Source of the DNA: Bacteroides sp. 51 | GTDB lineage: Bacteria > Bacteroidota > Bacteroidia > Bacteroidales > Bacteroidaceae | Direction of reading: 5' to 3' | Assembly: GCF_010500965.1 (NCBI RefSeq) | Contig: NZ_QVMI01000002.1 | Span: forward strand, 205,548 to 269,547 | Length of the DNA stretch: 64,000 nucleotides | Program-made: the position numbers and the translations under genes | The notes under the pieces: model-generated | Database searches by the model: none | Seen by the model: only the letters and a program-made list of their open reading frames with translations | Told to the model about the DNA's origin: nothing | Part shown: positions 55,201 through 64,000 of the stretch, piece after piece | How the letters are laid out: each line of letters opens with the position of its first letter | Position numbering within the stretch: the stretch's first letter is position 1

Positions 55201-55500
55201 TTCCGCGCCATCCTTATGACTGTATTAACCATGATCTTCGGTATGCTTCCACTGGTAATGGCCAGCGGGGTAGGAGCTAACGGTAACCGTTCATTGGGTA
55301 CGGGTGTAGTTGGCGGTATGGTTGTAGGTACATTGGTGTTGCTCTTCATTGTTCCGTCTTTGTTCATCACTTTCCAATGGCTACAGGAACGTTTTGCGCC
55401 GGCACAGTCTAAGATTGTACCCGATTGGCAAATTGAGGAGGAAAAGAAGATTAGCCAGGAAGAAATCGAAAAACGTCGTGCGAAGAAAAACAAAAAGTAA
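52291..55500 (+). CDS. RND multidrug efflux pump (AcrB family)
   Basis: A 1069-residue HAE1-type pump. It has 12 membrane helices with the usual two large periplasmic loops. The proton-relay acids are in GTVVDDAIIVVEA on TM4 (about residues 405-406). The N-terminus MNLRMFIERPVFSAVISIVI, the strand QTAGSNATEVNNNI and the C-terminal GVGANGNRSLGTGVVGGMVV are family marks. The protein ends KRRAKKNKK, a basic tail. It exports drugs or bile compounds using proton flow. Substrates unknown. Confidence 0.96.
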   Translation: MNLRMFIERPVFSAVISIVIVILGLIGLFTLPVEQYPDIAPPTVMVNATYYGASAETLQKSVIAPLEEAINGVEDMTYMTSSASNAGSASITIYFKQGINADMAAVNVQNRVSRATGQLPAEVTQVGVTTMKRQTSILQMFSLHSPDNSYDDNFLANYITINLKPQVLRIAGVGDMMIMGGDYSMRVWMNPAIMAQYKLIPSDVAAALAEQNIEAATGSFGENSGETYQYTMKYKGRLITPEEFGEIVIRSTEDGEVLKLKDVANIELGKSSYAYKGGLDGHNGVSCMIFQTAGSNATEVNNNIDALIEEVKKDLPRGVEITQVMSSNDFLYASINKVVQTLLEAILLVILVVYIFLQDIRSTLIPLVGVVVSLIGTFAFMSIAGFSINLITLFALILVIGTVVDDAIIVVEAVQARFDVGYKSSYMASVDAMKGISSAVITSSLVFMAVFIPVSFMSGTSGTFYTQFGLTMAVAVGISAVNALTLSPALCALLLKPYINEDGTMKNNFAARFRKAFNAAFSVITERYKDAVLFFIKHRWLGWSTLVLSVLLLVFLMRTTKTSLVPDEDQGVLFINISTAPGSSLATTDEIVLRVEQRLYDIPEVLHVQKVSGYGLLSGQGNAFGMIVVKLKNWDERKKKEQQVQAVIGQVYGRTADIKDAQIFAIAPGMIPGYGMGNALDMHMQDKMGGDVNTFFQTTQQYLGTLNQRPEIAMAYSTFDVRYPQWMVEVDAAKCKRAGITPNAVLSTLSGYYGGQYVSDFNRFSRVYRVMIQAEPQYRMDESSLDNTFVRMANGEMAPLSQFMTLTRVYGAETLSRFNMYNSIPVSAMPAPGYSTGDAIRAVQETAATSLPTGYGYDFGGITREENQQSDTTMIIFAICILMIYLILSALYESFILPFSIILAVPAGLMGSFLFARIMGLENNIYLQTGLIMLIGLLSKTAILITEYAVERRKAGMGLIAAAVSAAKARFRAILMTVLTMIFGMLPLVMASGVGANGNRSLGTGVVGGMVVGTLVLLFIVPSLFITFQWLQERFAPAQSKIVPDWQIEEEKKISQEEIEKRRAKKNKK

Positions 55501-55501
55501 G

Positions 55502-56872
55502 ATGATGAAAAGAAATATAGTTCTATTGGCAGTTGTTGGTCTGCTGTTTAGCAGTTGCGGCATCTACAACAAATATAAACGTCCGGAGGTGGTTACCGAC
55601 GGACTCTACGGACAGGATGTAGAGGTGGGAGACACCGCCTCTATCGCCTCGCTCCAGTGGCAGGAATTATTCACCGATCCGCAATTGCAGGCATTGATTA
55701 CGGAAGCGCTGGAGAATAATACCGACCTGCAATCGGCTCAATGGCGTGTGAAAGAAGCAAAAGCTACATTGTCGGCTGCACGCCTGGCGTATCTTCCTTC
55801 TTTTATGCTGACTCCGCAAGGTGGTGTGAGCAGCTTTGACAAGTCGAAAGGTACCTGGACGTATACCGGTGTGGTGTCGGCTTCATGGGAGGTGGATATC
55901 TTTGGTAAACTAACCAATGCCAACCGCCGTTCCAAAGCGCTTTATCTTCAAAGCGTGGAGTATGAACAGGCGGTATTAACTTCGTTGATCGCCAACGTAT
56001 CCAATCTTTACTATACATTATTAATGTTGGATGCTCAGTATGAGATATCTTCCGAAACTGCCGAAAAATGGCGTGAGAGTGTACGCACGATGCGTGCCAT
56101 GAAAGCCGCAGGTATGACTACGGAGGCCGGAGTGGCTCAGACGGAAGCGAACAGCTTTGCAGTTGAATCTTCTGTACTCGACCTGAAACGTAGCATCCGT
56201 GAAACGGAGAATGCACTGTCTATTATATTAGGTAATGTACCCGGTTCCATTGCTCGTGGCAAGTTGGAGGGACAAACTTTCCCGGAAGAACTGACTGTTG
56301 GCGTTCCTTTGCAGTTGCTTGCCCGCCGTCCCGACGTGAAAGCGGCAGAGTTCTCGTTGGCATCGGCTTTTTACAGTACAAATTCTGCCCGTTCGGCCTT
56401 CTATCCTTCAATTACGTTGAGTGGAACAGGGGGATGGACAAACAGTGCCGGTGGCATGATTGTTAACCCGGGTAAGCTTTTGGCTACGGCTGTAGGTTCA
56501 CTGACACAACCTTTGTTCAACAGAGGATTGAATGTGGCTCAGTTGAAGATTGCCCGTGCACAGCAGGAAGAGGCTAAACTGGCTTTCCAACAATCGCTGC
56601 TTAACGCGGGAAGTGAAGTGAACAATGCACTGACACAGGTGCAGACGGCACGTAACAAGACGGATTTACGCAACGGACAGATCAAGTCGCTGGAAACAGC
56701 CGTGCGCAGTACGGAACTGTTGATGCAACATGGTACTTCTAATTATCTGGAAGTACTTACCGCACAACAATCCCTGCTTTCTGCCCAGTTGCAGCAAACA
56801 GCCGATCGGTTGGATGAAATACAAGGAATTATCAATCTCTATCAAGCATTAGGCGGCGGTAGAGATAAATAA
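55502..56872 (+). CDS. TolC-type outer-membrane efflux lipoprotein
   Basis: A 456-residue outer-membrane factor starting at ATG 55502. The longer open frame (51 codons upstream) overlaps the pump gene. The signal ends LLFSSCGIYNKYKRPEVV, a lipobox. Two outer-membrane-efflux repeats follow: the coiled-coil region LITEALENNTDLQSAQWRVK and the second repeat from LLARRPDVKAAEFSLASAFY. It ends in a channel for the three-part pump. Same operon, 1-base gap to the pump. Confidence 0.95.
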   Translation: MMKRNIVLLAVVGLLFSSCGIYNKYKRPEVVTDGLYGQDVEVGDTASIASLQWQELFTDPQLQALITEALENNTDLQSAQWRVKEAKATLSAARLAYLPSFMLTPQGGVSSFDKSKGTWTYTGVVSASWEVDIFGKLTNANRRSKALYLQSVEYEQAVLTSLIANVSNLYYTLLMLDAQYEISSETAEKWRESVRTMRAMKAAGMTTEAGVAQTEANSFAVESSVLDLKRSIRETENALSIILGNVPGSIARGKLEGQTFPEELTVGVPLQLLARRPDVKAAEFSLASAFYSTNSARSAFYPSITLSGTGGWTNSAGGMIVNPGKLLATAVGSLTQPLFNRGLNVAQLKIARAQQEEAKLAFQQSLLNAGSEVNNALTQVQTARNKTDLRNGQIKSLETAVRSTELLMQHGTSNYLEVLTAQQSLLSAQLQQTADRLDEIQGIINLYQALGGGRDK

Positions 56873-57046
56873 TCATACTCTTTTTTTATTTCGTTTTCTT
56901 ATAGTCCTCTTCTGGCTCTCCAATAATTTCGTGATGAAATATGAGACGGAAGGGGACTTTTTTATGTCCGAATTCTATATAAATGTTAAGCACGGGCATG
57001 GAATTCTTAAACCTTGTTACAAAAGCGTTGTTTTCGCACACAACGC

Positions 57047-57076
57047 TTGCAAATGCCGAAAAAGTCCGTATCTTTG
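57047..57076 (+). promoter_or_regulatory. GH95 promoter with -33/-7 boxes
   Basis: TTG (57047-57049) and TATCTTTG (57069-57076) are 19 bases apart. The start is about 137 bases before the GH95 ATG, leaving a leader containing GCGGCAAGGTGCC. Confidence 0.75.
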
Positions 57077-57219
57077 CAATGTGTTTTTCATAGTATTAGA
57101 TTTAAGGTTAACAAAGGTTGGGGTCAGGCGTGATCCCTTTTTTTATGCGGCAAGGTGCCACAAGCTGTTGTGCCATTTTTTTGCTTGAAAAGCTGTACTA
57201 ATCCAATACTTGAAATATA

Positions 57220-59694
57220 ATGTCCAAGAGAACGCTCTGTATTCTTTTTATAGCTGTGCTGCTGACAGCCTGTGGAGAGAAAGAAGTTACCTCCCTTAAA
57301 CTTTGGTATGATAAACCTGCAAAAGAGTGGGTAGAGGCGTTGCCTTTGGGTAATGGCCGTCTGGGTGCTATGGTGTATGGCGGAATGAATGATGAACTGA
57401 TTCAGCTGAATGATGGTTCGTTATGGTCCGGTGGTCCGCGGAAAGATAACGTGAATCCGGAAGCACATAAATACCTTCAACCCCTGCGCGAAGCCCTTTT
57501 TAAAGCAGACTATCAAAAAGCGAATGAGCTTTGCCGGAAGATGCAAGGCTATTTCTCGGAGAGCTACTTGCCTCTGGGCGACTTAATTATTCATCAGGAA
57601 ATAGATACCACTAAAATAGAGGCATACTACCGCGACCTGTCCCTAAACCAAGCTGTAGCAACCACCCGCTTTAAGGTGGACGGGGTAGAGTACACCCGCG
57701 AGCTTTTCATCTCTTCGCCCGATAGCGCGATGGTGGTACGCTTTACTGCCGACAAACCGGAGGTATTGAATCTGACGTTTGGGCTTCATAGTGTATTGCG
57801 TCATGCGGTAACAGCCTCAGGAAACGATCAGTTGGTGATGCGTGGAAAAGTCCCTGCGAGGGTCGATCCCAGCTACTATAATCCGGAGTTCAGGGACCCC
57901 GTATCTAATGAAGATGCTGACGGGTGCGACGGTACCCGCTTTCAGACTAACCTCAAAGTACTGTCGGCTGATGGAAATGTAACCACAACAGATTCGGAAT
58001 TGCATATAAAGAATGCCTCTGAGGTTGTTTTGCTTTTAACTGCTGCAACCAGTTTTAATGGTTTCGACAAGTGCCCCGATAGTGAAGGTAAAAATGAAAC
58101 GCAGATAGCCGACCGGCGTCTGGCTGAGGCTGCAAGCAAGGATTATGCAACGCTAAAGAAAAATCATATAGTAGACCATACAGCCTTGTTCGACCGCGTA
58201 TCTATTGATCTGGGCAAGAGTAATCCGGACCGGGAGTTACTGCCCTCTGATAAACGCTTGAAAGCACATACCGAAGGAGCGGAAGACCCAGAACTGGAAG
58301 CGTTGTATTTTCAATATGGACGTTATCTGTTAATCGCCTGTTCTCGTCCGGGGGGTACACCTGCCAATCTTCAAGGCATCTGGAACAAAGAATTGCGTGC
58401 TCCGTGGAGTTCCAACTTCACCATCAATATCAATACGGAAATGAACTACTGGCCGGCAGAGGTGACCAACCTCTCCGAACTACACGAACCTTTGTTGAAC
58501 TGGATCGGCGATTTGTCAAAGTCCGGTGCAAAGACAGCTAAGGAATACTACAACGCCCGCGGGTGGGTGGCTCACCACAATTCGGACATCTGGGGATTGA
58601 GCAATGCCGTTGGCGATATTGGAAACGGTGATCCGGTCTGGGCAAATTGGTATATGGGCGGACATTGGTTGTGCCAGCATTTGTGGGAGCATTATAGCTT
58701 TACGGGCGATAAAGAATACCTTGCCGAAAAAGCATATCCGGTAATGAAAGAAGCCGCCATGTTCTGCTTCGATTGGTTGGTAGAGAAAGATGGATACCTG
58801 GTTACCGCTCCGTCAACCTCTCCCGAAAACCTGTTTGTGGCTAATGGAAAGAATCATGCCGTAACCGTGGCTTCAACCATGGATATGTCTATCATTTGGG
58901 ACCTGTTTACCAATCTGATCGAAGCCTCCGAGGTACTTCAAATCGACGAAGATTTCCGTAACCAACTGGCAGATATGAAGTCACGCTTGTATCCGCTTAA
59001 AATCGGAAGCCGTGGACAGTTGCAGGAGTGGGATAAGGACTTTGTCGAACAAGACCCGCATCACCGCCACGTATCCCATCTCTTCGGATTGCATCCGGGC
59101 CGGCAAATTTCCTTGTTGAATGAAGATTCCCGCTTTGCTGAGGCATGCCGCAAAACATTAGAGATACGCGGCGATGAAGGGACTGGTTGGAGCAAAGGTT
59201 GGAAAATCAACTTCTGGGCTCGCCTGTTGGATGGAGATCATGCCTATACTATGATTCGCGATATTATGCGGTTTGTAGATGCCTCCGGCACAAGCTCCGT
59301 TGGCGGTGGCACTTATCCGAACTTCTTCGATGCCCATCCGCCATTCCAGATTGATGGTAATTTCGGCGCTACGGCAGGAATTGCCGAGATGCTTTTGCAA
59401 AGCCACTTAGGTGAAATCCATTTATTGCCTGCGCACCCCAAAGTTTGGCAAAAAGGCGGAGTTAAAGGATTACGCGCCCGTGGAGGTTTTGAAGTAGATA
59501 TCGACTGGAATGAAGGGCAACTGGAAAGAGCCGCCATTCAATCGCTGAATGGTAATCCGTGTACCATTCGTACAACTATTCCGGTTTCAATCTCTTCCGC
59601 AAAAAACATACAAGAGCAGCAGCAAGATGGCTATTACCTTTATACTTTCCCAACAGAAAGTGGTAAGACTTATAAGTTGACTGCTAAGAAATAA
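57220..59694 (+). CDS. GH95 alpha-L-fucosidase-type lipoprotein
   Basis: An 824-residue GH95 enzyme, lipoprotein (LLTACGEK). The N-terminal beta-sandwich is at about 25-275, the (alpha/alpha)6 barrel at about 360-730 and a C-terminal beta domain last. The catalytic set is visible: the Asn pair in [12 protein letters not shown] (about 403-405), Glu in [11 protein letters not shown] (about 650) and Asp in QIDGNFG (about 710). GH95 members hydrolyse alpha-1,2-fucose or L-galactose linkages. Its own promoter lies upstream. No other PUL genes adjoin. Confidence 0.93.
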   Translation: MSKRTLCILFIAVLLTACGEKEVTSLKLWYDKPAKEWVEALPLGNGRLGAMVYGGMNDELIQLNDGSLWSGGPRKDNVNPEAHKYLQPLREALFKADYQKANELCRKMQGYFSESYLPLGDLIIHQEIDTTKIEAYYRDLSLNQAVATTRFKVDGVEYTRELFISSPDSAMVVRFTADKPEVLNLTFGLHSVLRHAVTASGNDQLVMRGKVPARVDPSYYNPEFRDPVSNEDADGCDGTRFQTNLKVLSADGNVTTTDSELHIKNASEVVLLLTAATSFNGFDKCPDSEGKNETQIADRRLAEAASKDYATLKKNHIVDHTALFDRVSIDLGKSNPDRELLPSDKRLKAHTEGAEDPELEALYFQYGRYLLIACSRPGGTPANLQGIWNKELRAPWSSNFTININTEMNYWPAEVTNLSELHEPLLNWIGDLSKSGAKTAKEYYNARGWVAHHNSDIWGLSNAVGDIGNGDPVWANWYMGGHWLCQHLWEHYSFTGDKEYLAEKAYPVMKEAAMFCFDWLVEKDGYLVTAPSTSPENLFVANGKNHAVTVASTMDMSIIWDLFTNLIEASEVLQIDEDFRNQLADMKSRLYPLKIGSRGQLQEWDKDFVEQDPHHRHVSHLFGLHPGRQISLLNEDSRFAEACRKTLEIRGDEGTGWSKGWKINFWARLLDGDHAYTMIRDIMRFVDASGTSSVGGGTYPNFFDAHPPFQIDGNFGATAGIAEMLLQSHLGEIHLLPAHPKVWQKGGVKGLRARGGFEVDIDWNEGQLERAAIQSLNGNPCTIRTTIPVSISSAKNIQEQQQDGYYLYTFPTESGKTYKLTAKK

Positions 59695-59753
59695 TATGGA
59701 TAGAAGGAAAAGGGCTGAATGCCCGGCTGGATGCTGATAATATGACGATAACA

Positions 59754-60149
59754 CTATTGGGAAGAGCCGTGGTATAAAACATAATGGTCTACAATGACAG
59801 ACAATAGAATGCCTGCCGTGTAGCATAACATGTCTGTCCACAGGAATCCATGACCCAGAATTAATGCGCCTAACGTTGTGTTTCGTATTGCATTGATCCA
59901 GTCGGCCTGGTACAGTTGGCTGATTTCTATGCAATATGAGAACAATAGTGCTCCTATGGCTACCTTTAGAATAGATGTCGTGGGGAAGAGGATACGTAAC
60001 CCGAAGTATACCATAGCTGCCCAAAGCGTATCGCCGGAATAAACCGCGACGAACCCGGGTAGTACGTTGCCGTATTTCCTGGAAGCAAGGCCTAACAATA
60101 CAATAATAAGGGTGACGACTAAATAAATCCCTCTACGTTTATATTTCAT
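59754..60149 (-). CDS. DUF2809 membrane protein
   Basis: A 131-residue membrane protein with four helices (about 7-22, 39-58, 60-78, 105-123). The DUF2809 pattern YLVVTLIIVLLGLASRKYG, VYSGDTLWAAMVYFGLRIL and CIEISQLYQADWINAIRNTT is clear. Its function is not known, perhaps resembling VanZ. Its ATG overlaps the stop of the M23-like gene, indicating co-translation. Confidence 0.9.
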   Translation of the reverse strand: MKYKRRGIYLVVTLIIVLLGLASRKYGNVLPGFVAVYSGDTLWAAMVYFGLRILFPTTSILKVAIGALLFSYCIEISQLYQADWINAIRNTTLGALILGHGFLWTDMLCYTAGILLSVIVDHYVLYHGSSQ

Positions 60150-61096
60150 CTTCTTTTTATTTCTTTCTTAGTCATTTCTTTCTGTTCCAGTTCTTTAGAG
60201 GATACGGCTTTGTACTTCTTTGATCGGTCCAGTTTTATATTTCCCTGGTCTGTTGCATACACCGGATTGTAGTAAATGTACAGGAAAGAAGATGATTTAC
60301 GGTCATCAGGGTCATAGTCGGGATTGATTACCGGATAGTAAACCCCCAATTTGAGTTGATAATCTCCTTTGGTTGCATTTTGCTGCCCGGATAATCCCAA
60401 AGGGGTGCCAGGGTAGACTATGTCTCCTTCGGAAACCATAAAACTTCCTTTCTCGAAGATGTCATATTTACAGATTGTGCCATCAATGTGTTCAATTGTA
60501 ATTGAATTTGCTTTGGAGGTATAACTCACTCTTTCTTCCCGTTCCATCGGATCGAAGCTATCCTGTATTTTAACCACTTCTCCTTTTCGTACGGCGAATA
60601 TTGTATCTCCTTTCTCTAAATGGAATTGGAGAGCAGTCCATTTTATGTTTCTGTTTCTGTTAAGATATCGTTGATCGACGTTGTACAGGTAGTTAATCTG
60701 TACAGGCTCGGCTCTGTTTGTACTATAAGGAAGACGGTAAACGAAAGCACTATCCACATTTCTGGGTTCATAACCCATAGTATACGAATAGTTGTATCTA
60801 CAGTTGATTGGCTGCCTGGGATCGGCGGGGGTAATTTTAAGTATATTACCCGAGTTTTTTACAACCTTGAGTAAGGTTGCAGGCTCACTCATGTTTTCTT
60901 GTTTAAGGAACCTGATCACTACACTATAACTCCCTGGCTTGTTTAAGGTTGCCCCTATATTGAACGTTTCTTTTTCTCCGGTTTTTTCTCTTTCACTTCT
61001 GAGTTCGACGGCAGGCTCTTCTCTTGTTTGAGCGTATGTGTAAATGGAGAATGTGGCATAACAGGCCAGTAAGATTATTCTTAGAATAGGATTCAT
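60146..61096 (-). CDS. Exported M23-like protein lacking the catalytic histidines
   Basis: A 316-residue exported protein (signal ILLACYATFSIYTYAQ). The M23/LytM-like fold lies at about 145-250: FAVRKGEVVKIQDSFDPMER, ITIEHIDGTICKYDIFEKGS, GDIVYPGTPLGLSGQQ and a KLGVYYPV in place of the metal-binding HLHF. The expected HLH pattern at the C-terminal side is lost and the DGT...Y.H pattern has D, not His. So it is probably a non-catalytic fold, either a regulator or binding protein. It precedes DUF2809 by overlap. Confidence 0.85.
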   Translation of the reverse strand: MNPILRIILLACYATFSIYTYAQTREEPAVELRSEREKTGEKETFNIGATLNKPGSYSVVIRFLKQENMSEPATLLKVVKNSGNILKITPADPRQPINCRYNYSYTMGYEPRNVDSAFVYRLPYSTNRAEPVQINYLYNVDQRYLNRNRNIKWTALQFHLEKGDTIFAVRKGEVVKIQDSFDPMEREERVSYTSKANSITIEHIDGTICKYDIFEKGSFMVSEGDIVYPGTPLGLSGQQNATKGDYQLKLGVYYPVINPDYDPDDRKSSSFLYIYYNPVYATDQGNIKLDRSKKYKAVSSKELEQKEMTKKEIKRR

Positions 61097-61307
61097 TAGT
61101 CTATTGTTTTATATATTGGATGCAGAGTTAGTGATTTTTTCTCTCTTTTCAAAAAAACAAAGCAAAAGATGTCTCCAATGAGCTATATTAAAGTGATTTA
61201 TGCTAGGAATTCAACGTAAATTAATAGTATAAAGACTAAATTACCTTAACCGGTAATTGTCGAATGCATTTGTCTCCGTATCTTGCAGCCCTTAAAAGAA
61301 AATTGAT

Positions 61308-61704
61308 ATGATAGGAAGATTATTAATGTATCTGGTTCCGGGATTATTGGTAGCAGATATCTACATAGACCTCCTTTTCCTGAATATGGTGACCTGCCCG
61401 GGGCTATGAAGGGTACGGAGAACACAAGCTTTAAGTTACTGTTAAGCCATGATCCCAGCCATTGGCGCAGGGAAGTATTGGATACAGATGTAGACCTTAT
61501 GCTGGCCGGACACACCCATGCCACCCAGTTTGCTGTTGGAAGATTGTCCTTTGCTGCTCTTGCTTATGACGAGTGGGGCGGCTTGTACAAAGAAGGAAAT
61601 CAAGGGTTATATGTCAATGTAGGCGTAGGATATGTTATGTTCCCATTCCGCTTTGGAGCATGGCCGGAAATAACGGTTATTTCACTTCGTCCCACGAATG
61701 TTTG
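61308..61704 (+). pseudogene. Metallophosphatase remnant with internal deletion
   Basis: The first 22 codons encode the membrane-segment start (MIGRLLMYLVPGLLVADIYI). Then another frame begins near 61365 and shows the C-terminus of a calcineurin-like metallophosphoesterase: PPFPEYGDLPGAMKG, FKLLLSHDPSHWRREVL and LMLAGHTHATQF, whose His residues are metal ligands. About 200 codons between are missing. The 3' end overlaps the converging M64 gene by 28 bases. Confidence 0.87.
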
Positions 61705-63881
61705 ACCACTACAGGTGGCGTTTGTGGTATGAACGCCCGTGCAGCAGCCCTGCTCGCCTGTTTCTGACGGATAGCGTTAGCGGAAGCTGTACGGTTGATG
61801 GCATCATAAGCAACAAAGTCTTCATAATTATATAACCACCTTTCACCATTGGCCAGTTTATGCATACGGTAGTAGATTGCTTCACGCGAAGGGGCGTTGA
61901 ATCCACCTACATTATGACGCATAATGCTATGCTCTGTTGGGCGGTAAGCTTTTGTCCAATAGGTGCATGCTCCTTCGTAAGTACCTAAACCATCATATTG
62001 ATAACGAGGGTCTGATAGGAATTTAGCCCACTTCACCTGCTCACGATTGTTTGTAAAGTCAACATTCTTCCACCAGCCGTAAGGTTCTAGTGGTTTATAG
62101 CTTTCGTTAATCTCTCTATCTGATATTGCACCTTGAGACTGATAAGCATATTCGTCGGCTAGTTTGGCAAAGCCATGACCGCAGGCTTCATGATGCAGCA
62201 ACTGTTCCAATGTTTCATCATTGTCGCCGATTGGGAAATAAGCAATTGAAGGCCCCTGGCTATAGTCCAGATCTGCGGCTTTGGGGTAATACATATAACA
62301 AGTACCGGCATAATTAGTCGAATTCATCATGACGATAATGAGTACTTCATCCATGCGGTTATAAGAAACGGCTCTTTGTGCATAAGCAAAACATTTATTG
62401 TCATTACCGCTAACGAGTGTACCTCCACCGAACTCTCCTTCCAACCCTGTACGGCTACCTTCATCGTAATCTTCATTCTCGGAAACGACATTAACCATAT
62501 AGACGTTGAATAGGTTGCGGAAGGATTTAAAGGGCTCTTCAGTAAAGCATTTCTCCATCGCTTTCCTCATTATTTGTTCATACGTACCATTGGCGATCAA
62601 CCGGTCTGAGAATGCATCACCCATCAGTACGATGTCAATTCCATTTCCTACGGTTGCCTCCTGTAAGGTTATAAATTTGCCATCGGCCGAATAGTCGGTC
62701 GAGATGTAAGCGCTTGCCCCCTCTTGTTTTATAGTGATTGTTTGTTTAAGTTCTCCTTTTGATATGGTAATTGTACCCGAGCGTTCGTTTTTACTGTTTT
62801 GTGGCGCAATGGTGAAACGCAGTGTCGTTGCTGCCAGTGCGCGCGTGGTGATTGGGGTAATCCAGTTTCTGGATGCTACGTCGATAGTCACGTCAAAGTC
62901 AATATTGTGTTCTACTTCGAGCGTCAATGTACCGCCATATTGGTCGAACCCGTATTCTGGTTTAGTGACAATGATTGCATCTTTCTGGGCCTGTGTAATG
63001 GTTACTTCCTCGCTTTTGGTTGTGGTACTGAAAACGAGTGAAGTGGTACGGCTGTCGTAGGTTTCGTTCGGACTGATGTCATAATACTTAGTATAAGCCG
63101 ATGCCCCGCGTGTGGTAGATTCTTTGATCCAACCTACGTCCGGCATTTTGACTGTATACTCTGTATTGCTTCGAACTTCGACTTGAATTGTTGTACCGGC
63201 ATCGGATACGGCGTACTCTTTTTGTGTGATCACCAATACTTCACCGCCTGCCTGGTAAATCTTCACTGTTTCGGATAAATCTCCCGAAGAGATGACGATC
63301 TGTCCCTCGCGGCTGTTTGCCTCTTCGCTGGCATCAATCTTGAATCGTAGTTTTGATGTGGTAAGGGCACGTGTCTTGTTTTGATGAATCCACTCAGGGT
63401 TCTTAATGTCGACTGTAAAATCGACATTTGCCTTTACCTCGACTTCGATTTCTTCGCCATCCATAGCTACTTCGTAGCGCGATTGGGTAATAAGTATGGC
63501 GTTTTTCTTTTTCTGGGTAACTGTAACATACTTCTGTATATCGCCACTAACTATTTTGATATAACCACTCCGGTCGTCGTACCCGTCATTCTCTTCTTTG
63601 ATGGAAACGGTTAACGTCTGCGTTCCTGCTCCGCCGCTTTTAGGTGATACATCGAACCATGACGGTGTGGCACGCGTATCGCTTGTTGTGATTTGCCATG
63701 CCGCGTTGGTGGTAAACGAAACTGTAGTGCTTCCTGTACCTGTTTCGGGCAATGTAACTGCTGATTCACCACCGATGATTTCGATAACCGGAGCTTTTTC
63801 CGGCTCAGATTTGTCGTCACTGCAACTTACCAGAAACAGAGCCATGCATAGGGGCAGTATAAGGAGTAGTCGTTTTTTCAT
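61677..63881 (-). CDS. BACON-domain M64 metallopeptidase lipoprotein
   Basis: A 734-residue lipoprotein starting at ATG 63879-63881 (MKKRLLLILPLCMALFLVSC). Four BACON domains, of about 90 residues each, occupy about 30-395 (first NAAWQITTSDTRATPSWFDV, last NIDFDVTIDVASRNWITPIT). A Peptidase_M64 domain follows, with the metal motif HEACGHGFAKLADEY (about 562). BACON modules bind carbohydrate or mucin. The likely role is a surface protease for host glycoproteins. The metal motif is spaced HExxxH, not HExxH. Fourteen in-frame codons upstream of the ATG are not counted. Confidence 0.92.
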   Translation of the reverse strand: MKKRLLLILPLCMALFLVSCSDDKSEPEKAPVIEIIGGESAVTLPETGTGSTTVSFTTNAAWQITTSDTRATPSWFDVSPKSGGAGTQTLTVSIKEENDGYDDRSGYIKIVSGDIQKYVTVTQKKKNAILITQSRYEVAMDGEEIEVEVKANVDFTVDIKNPEWIHQNKTRALTTSKLRFKIDASEEANSREGQIVISSGDLSETVKIYQAGGEVLVITQKEYAVSDAGTTIQVEVRSNTEYTVKMPDVGWIKESTTRGASAYTKYYDISPNETYDSRTTSLVFSTTTKSEEVTITQAQKDAIIVTKPEYGFDQYGGTLTLEVEHNIDFDVTIDVASRNWITPITTRALAATTLRFTIAPQNSKNERSGTITISKGELKQTITIKQEGASAYISTDYSADGKFITLQEATVGNGIDIVLMGDAFSDRLIANGTYEQIMRKAMEKCFTEEPFKSFRNLFNVYMVNVVSENEDYDEGSRTGLEGEFGGGTLVSGNDNKCFAYAQRAVSYNRMDEVLIIVMMNSTNYAGTCYMYYPKAADLDYSQGPSIAYFPIGDNDETLEQLLHHEACGHGFAKLADEYAYQSQGAISDREINESYKPLEPYGWWKNVDFTNNREQVKWAKFLSDPRYQYDGLGTYEGACTYWTKAYRPTEHSIMRHNVGGFNAPSREAIYYRMHKLANGERWLYNYEDFVAYDAINRTASANAIRQKQASRAAARAFIPQTPPVVVKHSWDEVK

Positions 63882-64000
63882 TGATTTAAATTTTGAGTAT
63901 AAGAGCCTGTTTAAATTTTCCACAGAATAATTATTATATGTTGCTTTCGTTTTTTCTTTAGCGCTCTTTTTGTCTGTTTCTTCTCTTTTCGCGGTTCAAA

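Noticed and set aside
56931-57188. 85-codon plus-strand frame before GH95
   Set aside because: It runs through the -33/-7 promoter and has no known sequence features.

Overview
The window is chromosomal DNA from a Bacteroides-type bacterium (order Bacteroidales). Supporting signs are promoters with a TAnnTTTG -7 box and a TTG -33 box, almost no Shine-Dalgarno sites, and genes typical of that group: BACON/M64 lipoproteins, GH43/GH2/GH95 lipoprotein glycosidases, a hybrid two-component sensor remnant, DUF6377 and DUF4199 proteins, FloA/NfeD and a histone-H1-like small protein. The species cannot be settled from the sequence alone.

Region 1 (1-4230) is the end of an integrated mobile element. 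Five minus-strand genes lie almost without gaps: a protein with four excisionase-like DNA-binding domains, a tyrosine recombinase, a small hypothetical protein, a YhcG/DUF1016 PDDEXK nuclease and a truncated membrane protein. The element abuts the 3' end of mnmE, a known integration target of other islands. Four helically phased TGTATCA repeats lie just upstream of the first element gene.

Region 2 (4213-17860) is core genome: mnmE, a GH43 lipoprotein, an exonuclease/nucleoside phosphorylase/FloA/NfeD/TPR run, ttcA, a DUF486 protein, and a six-gene minus-strand run (DUF4199, glycosyltransferase, DUF6452, DUF6048, mntP, apbE). It ends with a probable SRP RNA and tRNA-Thr(UGU).

Region 3 (17860-31400) starts with a repeat-rich gap and a scar where a hybrid two-component regulator with internal deletions is fused head-to-head to a PA14 fragment. 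Then comes a five-gene cluster: a DUF6377 regulator, two Gfo/Idh/MocA oxidoreductases, a DUF1080 lipoprotein and a sugar isomerase/epimerase-like protein. It matches in order and type the B. thetaiotaomicron BT2160-BT2156 locus, reported to act on glucosinolates and more broadly fitting 3-keto-glycoside chemistry. Rubredoxin, dinB, a 47-residue small-protein gene with its own terminator, and a YfcC-type transporter follow.

Region 4 (31388-45510) is housekeeping: cutC, ribonuclease Y with zapA and a zapB-like gene, tRNA-Trp, DNA-repair-like genes (uracil-DNA glycosylase family, a radical-SAM/TIGR03915 pair), a KamA-family radical SAM enzyme, a histone-like protein and a lytic transglycosylase. 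Long inverted repeats of unrelated sequence sit in its intergenic gaps.

Region 5 (45538-64000) holds a deleted NDH-2 pseudogene, a GH2 beta-galactosidase, a repeat-packed 0.9 kb gap, an AraC regulator divergent from a three-gene RND efflux operon, a GH95 fucosidase, a DUF2809/M23-like pair, a deleted metallophosphatase and a four-BACON M64 metallopeptidase. Three separate genes in the window keep their two ends but have lost their middles.
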